This document shows positions 52,503-61,923 of a stretch of 64,000 nt of DNA, one piece after another. The notes under the pieces are model-generated. The model ran no database searches. It was not told the origin of the DNA and was given only the letters and a program-made list of their open reading frames with translations. A program made the position numbers and the translations under genes. The first letter of the stretch is position 1, and each line of letters opens with the position of its first letter. Source of the stretch: Chondrus crispus (lineage: Eukaryota > Rhodophyta > Florideophyceae > Gigartinales > Gigartinaceae); contig NW_005179111.1 of NCBI RefSeq assembly GCF_000350225.1, positions 1 to 64,000 on the forward strand, read 5' to 3'.

Positions 52503-53480
52503 ATAGGAAGTTTGTAGCGATTACTCGGAAACGTTCTTGGTGCTTGTTCCCGGCGGAGTGGAACAAGCGTATTCTTCTTAAAAATGCCTTAGGGCGCTAC
52601 CCCTATATGTCGGCCAGTGCGGGTCTTTCGACTGTGAACTAAATCAAACGTGCCACGAGTAAGCACAACAACTTTGCCTGTAGACGAACCAGGACTTTTG
52701 GTCACTACCGCGAACGGTCCCTGCAACCGAAATCGGCTTGTCCAAACTTGATACGGTACTGCCTCAGAGGGTCTCCCACAACACAAGAATGAAACTGCCT
52801 TCGTCGTACTCGTGTGATTTGTTCACAATCACTCCTTGGGTCACCCTCTTCCGTGCAAACTTAATCAAGGTACGCGACCTTATACACGTATAGTGAGAGG
52901 TTCAGTGTTTAGGCACGTATTCTCTTCACCCAGGGGACCGAAGTCGTACCTATAGGGCTAATACTGAGAGCGTTACCCACACCGCCGACGCACCTCCCGA
53001 AGGCAGAGTGCGGATCGACTAGACCAGTACATTGTGATCCTCCCCGAGGATCAGTAATTCGTCTCTCGACGATTCTTGGTCGGACCCTCGCTCAAGTCAG
53101 ATTTCCAATGGCACCAGCCTTTCACCAAGAGCGAGGGTATGTTCCACTGAGGATTTGGCAGTGCGTTGGCCACTAGGGACTTTCTTCCTCCCGACTAGCG
53201 GAAGGCTCACCCACAGCTCACACAACGACTGCCACGACAAAGCTGCAAGACCACAAAGTTGATTTCCAAAAACTGGGAACTGACGGACCACTAAACTGAA
53301 AAATCGGCTGAAACGGTGCTGAAAACGACGGCGAAAACTGAAAAAACTGAAAAACCAAACTCGAAAGCGGAGACTGAAACTGATACCTTCTTCTTCTGCT
53401 TGACAAGCTGAACAAACTGATACTTGAACGACGGCGAAACTCGAACTAGAACCAAAACGAAGACGACGATCAGCGATGAA
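52503..53480 (-). other. Copia B2 leader between primer-binding site and gag
   Basis: About 980 bp. It does not contain the zinc-finger ORF of family A. A 65-codon minus frame (52589-52786, YQVWTSRFRLQGPFAVV) faintly recalls the C-terminal barrel of gypsy integrases, but that is not enough to call a gene. An AACTGAAA-rich low-complexity stretch precedes the primer-binding site. Confidence 0.5.
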
Positions 53481-53494
53481 CTGGGCCCATAACC
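53481..53494 (-). other. Primer-binding site of copia B2
   Basis: GGTTATGGGCCCAG on the minus strand, directly after the LTR end at 53495; same initiator tRNA-Met complement as family A and the TRIM. Confidence 0.8.
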
Positions 53495-55208
53495 TATAGA
53501 AAGGTCAGCGGGGCAGAGGGAAGAAGGATGGTTGAAGGTTGCTGGTGGTTGATAGGAAAAGAAGTTGATACCATTTTACTCTTGGTCGCCAACTATTGGC
53601 GCTACTTATACTCTTCGAACTACATACAATACGAGCCATTAGGGCTGGTCACGTGACTCTCCTTCTTGCACTCGTTGATAATCAAGTGCCTCTCCCTGTT
53701 GCACTCTCGGTTGATAATCAAGTGACTCTCCTGCTTCCACTCTCGGTTGATAATCAAATGACTCTCCTTCTTGCACTCTCGGTTGATAATCAAGTCACTC
53801 TCCTATTTCCACTCTCGGTTGATAATCAAATGACTTTCCTACTTGTACTCTCTCTTGCTAATAATTTGGGACCGTTTGAGAGTCAATAATATCTGAATGT
53901 ACTGTACTGTAGATTACAGATTTTACACTACGATTAATAACCACTGTGGCACATACGTCATACGTGTCATACACTAATGGTAGGTCAGCGGGGCGAAGGG
54001 GATTCGAAGGACGGTTGATGAGGTGAAGTTGAAGGATTGGGTCCCGATTTACTTTGAGTCGCCAACTTCTGGCACTACTTATACACTTCTGCAATCTTCT
54101 AGAACTCTACTACCAAACACTACGACACACATACTACAAATGTATTGGCTCTAACACATGTGCCCGTCTTGCTACTCAGCCAAACTGGCGATGGCCCAAC
54201 AAACATAACAGAAAACCGCCTTACGAATTAGCACTGTCATGACGGAGAAATTAGTAAGGCAGTACAACAAAGCACAGCAAAGCACAAATTCCCTTACTAT
54301 TCCAAATCCAGCGTGGCACAAATTCGTAAGGCACGTTTACAGCTCACACGTTGCCTTACGAATTCAAATCAATCCTGCAAGGACTGTTTACAGCACACAC
54401 GTTGCCTTATGAATCTGAATCTCTCGTGAGGTCCTGTCCACTGTCAATTACAACAGGGCACATTTTGCCTTACGAATTCAAAACTCGCGCAACGGTATCT
54501 TTGTGTCCTGCTGTACCCGTGCTGCACTCCATGGACGCTGTAAACCTTTGGCACGTGCCAGGCACCCGCCACCAAGGTTCTACACTTTGTCCGTAAGACT
54601 GCAGCCGTACTGTACGCGTCCGACAGTGTAATGAGGACATGTGTCCAGGTCATACACGTGTCGGGCGGAGAAAATGAACCATGCTCAGATTGTACTGTAC
54701 ACCGCAACCGTGTACATATTTCACACGTGTACACGTCGAAAACCAAACTTGCTCCTGAAGTACTCTAGAGTGCAACCGTGTACATGTATCACACGTGTAC
54801 ACGTTGAAAATGAAACTTGCTCAGCTCGTCACGCGTAGTGTTTTTGCTTCTACACGTGTCATACCAGTCGTCGTGTGTCAGACATATCAGCATGTGGTCG
54901 TAGAATTACAACATACACGTGTAGGACATATGTCATACGTGTCACACACGTGTCAAATCGAGAAATATGAAACATGTTCAGAATGTACTGTAGAGTGCCA
55001 GGAGGTACATAACTTACACGTGTCAACACCCAAATTGAAACATGCTCGGACATGATAGGAAAGTGCAACCGTGTACAAATATGACACGTGTCACCGTTGA
55101 AGACCAAATATCCTAAGAATGCTCTTGCAAGCATTTTAGGTTTCGTCGACGTACACGAGTAATATCTGTCAGGATTGTAGCTTAGCATGTGGTCGAAGAT
55201 TTCCAACA
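53495..55208 (-). mobile_element. Copia B 5' LTR, interrupted by a solo LTR of another type
   Basis: Minus-strand LTR from TGTTGGAAATCTTCGACC (55208) to CTTTCTATA (53495). With the insertion and one duplicated TACAC removed it is about 770 bp, like the other B LTR. The 36-bp repeats recur at about 53660-53840. Confidence 0.9.
53975..54913 (-). mobile_element. Solo LTR of a third LTR type (C), 939 bp
   Basis: It starts TGTTGTAATTCTACGACC (54913) and ends GACCTACCATTA (53975). TACAC is duplicated on both sides (53970-53974, 54914-54918) within the B LTR. It shares the ACCACATGCTGA motif near its start with families A and B. Confidence 0.85.
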
Positions 55209-55490
55209 CTTGGTGCGAATTCGGATCCAACAATTCGCGTTGGATGTGACAACGCTGGTACGATTGCGTTTGCTCAGAACCAATCTACAAATCGTCGAAA
55301 CAAGCAAAGCACATTGATATTACGTATCATTTTGTTCGAGATGCGGTGCAGCGAAAACTGGTCACATTGTACCATTGTCCCACAACAGAAATGCCAGGCG
55401 ATATGCTGACCAAACCCCTTGGTCGCGTGCTGCTTGAAAAGTTCGTGGGCATGGTTGGGCTTTCCGAGTGCAAAGCTGCCCAAAGCATGT
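55209..55490 (+). pseudogene. Copia A-type, copy A5: end of RNase H with 5-bp duplication
   Basis: VGCDNAGTIAFAQNQSTNRRNK is followed by a doubled AAGCA, which shifts the frame. In the other frame YHFVRDAVQRKLV, HCPTTEMPGDMLTKPLGR and KFVGMVGLSECKAA follow. Then come GATCGAGGGGAGG (polypurine tract) and an LTR. This is the only A-type copy in the window that keeps its 3' coding end. Confidence 0.85.
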
Positions 55491-55503
55491 GATCGAGGGG
55501 AGG

Positions 55504-57140
55504 TATTGAAAATGTGCGACGACATGCTGTTATCTGGAAAGTGCAAAATCGAGCGACACGTGTACATGACTCGACGGTCCGGACCCTCACCCCATATCAC
55601 CACATGACACGTGTAAAATCTCAGATTTTGGGGTTCTGGGGACGAAAGTGGATTTTTGGAGGGTTGTGCAAATTTGCATAAATGCCGAAAATTTGCATTT
55701 GGCCCGAACCGTTATAGGGCTACACAGGCAATACTGCAAATCTATTGGGTGTCGGTTCGAATGCTGCAATTCCATTGGTCTGTTATTGTCTACCTATATG
55801 CAGTCATGCTGGTGATATATCTTGAATGATCGGTATACGTTTTAATTACATCATTTCGGGGGTTTCAAGTTGTTCACCATGGTTGTAATAGGTAATTACG
55901 GGTGGCCTTTGATGTTAAAATCGAGGTCTGAAAAATTTGCCGCAAAAATTCGTTAACCACTAGGCCAAAGGCGCTGGCTTCTTGGTGTCCCCTTGGGCGC
56001 GCTCACTATTTCAACACTCCCCCTCGACCAGGGGACGCCAAACACACGGCGCGGGTCACTGCACAACACACAGGCAGGTACGTTCCCAAGTGTGACACAA
56101 ACAAACAACAAACATTGCGCAGCCCAAGTGCACCCGGTGAGAATCGAACTCACGAATGGTAGCGTAAATCTGGGCCCATGACCTGATGTTAAAATCGAGG
56201 TCTGAAAAATTTGCCGCAAAAATTCGTTAACCACAAGGCCACAGGCGCTGGCTTCTTGGTGTCCCCTTGGGCGCGCTCACTATTTCAACAGCCTTGGCGC
56301 TGGACACTTGTGTGCGGTGTACACATGTACACATCGCCAGGTTGCTGCCTGTACGTACACTTGTACACGTCGCCTACATACGGTCCGGCGCGTGTCCGAG
56401 TACAGTACATGTGAATTAAAAGTACAACAAGTATTTCTCGCAAGAGACATGTACTTACGTGAGTATTCAGTGTACGCATCACGCTGTATGCGACCCTTGC
56501 ATCAGCATGCGCCGTTGTACTACACTCTCGTCAGCATGCGACGTTGTACTGTGCTCGCGTTATGGTGCGCCGTTTGATGCAAGTTGATGACAGTACTCGT
56601 GTGATTCACATCGGATATCACGTGAGATGTGTAGAAAGTCTGGATGCACATTGTTGCTATCCGTGATAGTTGTCTGGCAGTGTGTACCGAAATTAGTAAG
56701 GTACGAAACAAGGGCATGTATGGGGACTGAGATATGACAGGACTTTGCGTTGTTGGAAATAGAGAGATGCCAAGTTGTTCATTGTGCAAGAATATATTCT
56801 GTCATGTCTGGATGCAGCTTAGTAAAGTGTGAAACGATTGCATGCATAGGGCCATGGTTTACAGTCACTCGAAATGTGTAGAAACTGTTGTGCACTGATA
56901 GTCAATAGTCACTTCGTAAGGTGGAAATAGAACAGTGTGGACGGGCCAGAAGAGGACCGCGCTTGGTCGCGCATACGGTGAGTACGGTTTACAAGGTGCC
57001 AAAGTAATGGGATAGTGTAACTCTCAAAGTGTATAAGTATCGCCGAAAGACGGCTCCAAGTAAACCTCGGTACCAACTCCTTCGCACACACACATCAACC
57101 TGCCCTCCTTCTTTCCCTTGCCCCTCCGAACCTACCATTA
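55504..57140 (+). mobile_element. Copia A-type 3' LTR (variant), interrupted by a TRIM
   Basis: TATTGAAAATGTGCGACG at 55504 to CCTACCATTA at 57140. Without the TRIM and one GCCTT it is about 1,250 bp. It directly abuts minus-strand pol of copy A3. Confidence 0.88.
55910..56290 (-). mobile_element. Complete TRIM-like element with split tRNA-like sequence, 381 bp
   Basis: Two 107-bp LTRs (55910-56016, 56184-56290) with GCCTT duplicated outside (55905-55909, 56291-56295). The sense strand is minus. LTR positions 43-49 GCGCCTG and 50-60 TGGCCTTGTGG look like a tRNA acceptor strand and A box. After the primer-binding site (56170-56183, one mismatch), GTGAGTTCGATTCTCAC forms a T-arm with B box GTTCGATTC, followed by CGGGTGCA, which can pair with the acceptor strand (with G-U pairs). 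The polypurine tract is CGAGGGGGAG. The family is non-coding. LTR structure is seen; tRNA ancestry and Pol III use are inferred. Confidence 0.85.
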
Positions 57141-58131
57141 GACATTGCCTTGACGTCGAATGTAAAGACATGTGTCGCTGCGGTTAGTGTCGAAACCAAG
57201 TTCAGTGATCAGAATCTCATCGATCTTACTATGCCATTGGCGATGGGCTTGCTTAAGACCATAGATTGCTTTCAGAAGTTTACACACCGAATCAGGTTTG
57301 ACTTTGTCGATGCATCCTTCAGGTTGCTCCATGTAGATTTCTACGTGAAGGTCACCGTTGAGGAAGGCAGTCACCACGTCCATCTGATGCAGCTCAAGGT
57401 CAAAGTGCGCAACCAGTGCCAGCAGCAGACGGATAGTTGTGAACTTGATGACAGGGGCGAAAGTTTCAGTGTAATCGATGCCTTCTACTTGTTGAAAGCC
57501 TCGTGCCACAAGACGTCCCTTTGCAGTTTCGACCAATTTTCCGGACTCGTCAGGAAGCTGCTTCACTCCGAAAACCCACCTGGACGTCAGGACGTTTGAG
57601 GCTTGAGATCTTGGAACAAGTGTCCATGTTTTGTTTTTGTGTTGTGAAGCAAGTTCTTTGTCGATGCCCTTCTGCCAGAAGCGAGCTTTTGGAGAATCCA
57701 TAGCTTACTTGTACGAGTTTGGAATTTCCGTTATCACATGGGCGTGGCTAAGGAGTCCAGCAGTCACCAAAGCTGCTGCCCACCACGCCCCAGGCGTTTT
57801 GCGAACGCGAGTGGACCGACGGAGATTAGTTGGCGGATCAATCGTTTCTTCCTCAACTACGTGTTGCTCAACTGTTTCGGTAGTTTCGTCCTCCCCTGCA
57901 GTTGGGGAGGAGTTGGAGGATTCATCAGAGTCTTGTTGTTCATCCGGCGATGATGCTTCTGATGCCACTGCATCATTTTCTGCAACTTCTTCATCGATGT
58001 TCAAGTTGATTGTGTCATCATCAGTTGTAGCCTCCTCGTTTGTATCCATCGGTTCACCAGATTTGCCTCCCGTGGACTCGTCAAAAGTAACATCTCTGGA
58101 TACGATCACTTTGTGCAAATCACCATCCCAC

Positions 58132-58238
58132 TGTTGAAATAGTGAGCGCGCCCAAGGGGACACCAAGAAGCCAGCGCCTGTAGCCTAGTGGTTAACGAAT
58201 TTTTGCGGCAAATTTTTCAGACCTCGATTTTAACATCA
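58132..58238 (+). mobile_element. Solo LTR of the TRIM-like element
   Basis: Exactly 107 bp, TGTTGAAATAGTG to TTTTAACATCA, flanked by CCCAC on both sides (58127-58131, 58239-58243). The intact pol in copy A2 has a single CCCAC at this site. Confidence 0.95.
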
Positions 58239-58929
58239 CCCACAACTTGTAAGCTTTCGTATTTTCAGCATACCCCAGAAACATTGCCTCCTTTGCACAG
58301 GCGTCAAGTTTCTGGATGTTGTGTTTTGGTAATGTATACCAACACTTTGAACCGAAAACACGCAAATGACCAACATTTGGCACAGATTTCATCCAAAAGT
58401 GGTATGGGGTCATCTTGGGGGGAATGGAACGTGACGTGACTCGATTTCGAACGTACACTGCATTGGCAAGTGCTTCTGCCCAGAACCCCTTTGTAATTTT
58501 CTTGTGCGCTAGCATGGAGCGCACCAGGTTTACCAAAGTTCTGTTCAGTCGCTCGGCGACGCCATTTTGCTCCGGTGTGTACGCGGTCGTCATTTGATGC
58601 TGAGTACCATTTGCAATCAGAAAAGACTTAAACTCCGTGGACAGATACTCACCACCTCGATCGGTGCGAAGCACTTTGATCTTGCGACCAGTGTGAGTCT
58701 GAGCAAGTTGTGCAAACATTTTTGTATCGTTCAAATGCTTCTGATTTATGGTGCATAGGGTACACTACTGACCAGTTTGAGTGATCATCTATGAAGGTAA
58801 TGAAGTACCTGGCACCACCAATGGACTGCACCTCTAAGGGGCCACAAACATCAGAGTGAACTAAGTTAGGACGGAACTATGCCCGCCTCGAGGACCGCTC
58901 TTTTGGGATCACAGATCGAGTGGCTTTGC

Positions 58930-60658
58930 TAATGGTAGGTTCGGAGGGGCAAGGGAAAGAAGGAGGGCAGGTTGATGTGTGTGAGTGAAGGAGTTGGTAC
59001 CAAGGTTTACTTGGAGCCGTCTTTCGGCGATACTTATACACTTTGAGTGTTACACTATCCCATTACTTTGGCACCTGGTAAACCGTACTCACCATATGCG
59101 CGACCAAGCGCGGTCCTCTTCTGGCCCGTCCACACTGTTCTATTTCCACCTTACGAATTGACTATTGACTATCAGTGCACAACAGTTTCTACACATTTCC
59201 CGCGACTGTAAACCATGGCCCTATGCATGCAATCGTTTCACAATTTACTAATCTGCATCCAGACATGACAGAATATATTCTTGCACAATGAACAACTTGG
59301 CATCTCTCTATTTCCAACAACGCAAAGTCCTGTCATATCTCAGTCCCCATACATGCCCTTGTTTCGTACCTTACTAATTTCGGTACACACTGCCAGACAA
59401 CTATCGCGGATAGCAACAATGTGCATCCAGACTTTCTACACATCTCACGCGATATCCGATGTGAATCACACGAGTACTGTCATCAACTTGCATCCAACGG
59501 CGCACCATAACGAGAGCACAGTACAACGTCGCATGCTGACGAGAGTGTAGTACAACGGCGCATGCTGATGCAAGGGTCGCATACAGCGTGACGCGTACAC
59601 TGAATACTCACGTAAGTACATGTCTCTTGCGAGAAATACTTGTTGTACTTTTAGTTCACATGTACTGTGCTCGGACACGCGCCGGACCGTATGTAGGCGA
59701 CGTGTACAAGTGTACGTACACGCAGCAACCTGGCGATGTGTACATGTGTACACCGCACACAAGTGTCCAGCGCCAACGGCACACGTAATTACCCATTACA
59801 ACCATGGTGAACAACTTGAAACCCCCGAAATGATGTAATTAAAACGTATACCGATCATTCAAGATATATCACCAGCATGACTGCATATAAGTGGACAATA
59901 ACAGCCCAATAGAATTGCAGCATTCGAACCGACACCCAATAGATTTGCAGTATTGTCTGTGTAGCCCTATAACGGTTCGGGCCAAATGCAAATTTTCGGC
60001 ATTTATGCAAATTTGCATAACCCTCTAAAAGTCCACTTTCGTCCCCAGAACCCCAAAATCTGAGAATTTACACGTGTCATGAGGTGATATGGGGTGAGGG
60101 TCCGGACCGTCGAGTCATGTACACGTGTCACTCGATTTTGCACTTTCCAGATAACAGCATGTGGTCGCACATTTTCAATATGTACAAGTGTACGTACACG
60201 CAGCAACCTGGCGATGTGTACATGTGTACACCGCACACAAGTGTCCAGCGCCAAGGCCACCCGTAATTACCCATTACAACCATGGTGAACAACTTGAAAC
60301 CCCCGAAATGATGTAATTAAAACGTATACCGATCATTCAAGATATATCACCAGCATGACTGCATATAAGTGGACAATAACAGACCAATAGAGTTGCAGCA
60401 TTCGAACCGAAACCCAATCGATTTGCAGTATTGCCTGTGTAGCCCTATAACGGTTCGGGCCAAATGCAAATTTTCGGCATTTATGCAAATTTGCATAACC
60501 CTCTAAAAGTCCACTTTCGTCCCCAGAACCCCAAAATCTGAGACTTTACAGGTGTCATGTCGTGATATAGGGTGAGGGTCCGGACCGTCTAGTCATGTAC
60601 ACGTGTCGCTCGATTTTGCACTTTCCAGATAACAGCATGTGGTCGCACATTGTTAATA
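58930..60658 (-). mobile_element. Solo A-type LTR with an internal 478-bp tandem duplication
   Basis: TTTGC flanks both ends (58925-58929, 60659-60663) and is single at this site in copy A2. The part beginning CAGCATGTGGTCGCACAT (plus strand) recurs at 60155 and 60633, 478 bp apart, so the U3 end of the LTR is duplicated head to tail. Confidence 0.9.
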
Positions 60659-61850
60659 TTTGCCGTAGACGCACGCAGAACATTTTTCAGAGATGCAATC
60701 ATTGTCAGTGTTGTTGATTTTGTTAGCCTCATTACCAAGTAGTTTGACTCCACTTACCACATTGTCACGAATCATCGAAGCAATACCTTGAGAATGCACA
60801 TGTGCAAATCGCTCATGCCACGTTTGCAGAGTGGCAGCATGTGCAGATCCGATGTCACTGACGATGTCGAGAACGTAAAGTTCTCCAACCAATGTCGCAG
60901 TCACCACTACAGTTGAGCCTCGTCTGACCATGCATTTTCCATTTTCGAACCCAACTTTCAGTCCAAGTTCAGTCATTCGACTGACAGAGAGCAGAGAGAA
61001 CGCAAAGTCCGGAACCTGCAATACATCCGTCAACTTGCACGGTTCGATGCGGCCATTCACATTTAACTTCAAGTGAATGTCACCACGGCCGGCAACCTTT
61101 GCACTAGCCTTGGTTCCCATCTAAACAGAGGCGGATTCAAGTGGCTCATACGTCGCAAACAAAGACCGGTCATATGTAATATGAGCTGTACAAGCTGAAT
61201 CTACGAGCCACGAAGGCAACATCTCCAGATCGTTCGTGTGCGAAGCTTTCGACATCAGACATGTGAAGTCGACGCTGTTTACAACCATGTCGGGATCAGG
61301 TTTGTGTGTGACAAATGCAGATTGTTTCCGCTGAGACATACGCGGTTTATATGTGCTAGGAGGAGCCGGGCGACGCCCATTCAAATCCTTTCCCCAGCAG
61401 CGGGTTGCCGTATGGCCTGTATGACCGCAGTTCGTGCATTTGTAATCGTTTATGTCCCGATTGTTCGGGGCATGATTAACCAGAGCCGATGTCTGTGAGG
61501 AGCTAGACTTCATGTTTGCTCGTTGCTCTTCCTGCAGCAGACGACTTTTCACAAAGTCCAAACTGAATATCTTTTCCTCATTACCGAGAGCATCAAGTGC
61601 GAGACCAATCAGTGCTTTAGCTTTACTGTTACCTCTGATCCACTTCTTACGCTCTTCCGCGCGTTCCTCACTTGGAAGTCTTCCCTCAACGATGTATTGG
61701 TCAACATCACGTAGAGCAAGCAGAAGTTGTATTTTCTGCTTCCACACGTAGAAGTTGGAGTCCGTCAGTTTGTCGATTCTAATGGATCCTCCTCCTCCTT
61801 GATCTTCCATTTTAGTGCAAATAAACTTCAAGTATTTGAAAATCCGTTCG

Positions 61851-61900
61851 GAGATCCCAAGCCGTTAACCGATAGTCAACACAATGGCAAGCCCACCCGT
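61851..61900 (-). promoter_or_regulatory. Conserved 50-nt leader block (copia A3)
   Basis: As in A1 and A2 with one change (GAGATCCC for GGGATCCC). The A leader breaks off about 24 bp further on, at 61923. Confidence 0.55.
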
Positions 61901-61923
61901 CTAAGAAATTCGATATGATTACT

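Larger units (their letters stand above)
57141..61810 (-). pseudogene. Copia A, copy A3: gag-pol broken by two insertions, a deletion and stops
   Basis: Gag starts at ATG 61808-61810. About 92 codons of Gag are deleted (KALIGL joins ALDALGNEEK). A TAG at 61121-61123 replaces the Gln codon of A2 (ESASV then stop). Pol is split by a solo A-type LTR (58930-60658) and by a TRIM solo LTR (58132-58238), and has further frameshifts near 58730-58870. It ends at 57141 within RRQGNV, where a plus-strand LTR begins. Confidence 0.9.

Noticed and set aside
55217..55228. GAATTCGGATCC, which looks like a vector polylinker
   Set aside because: It encodes NSDP in frame within conserved RNase H sequence of copia A5, so it is natural.
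55910..56290. A functional tRNA gene
   Set aside because: The D-stem partner strand and a credible anticodon arm are missing and the halves are too far apart; only tRNA-like halves are supported.
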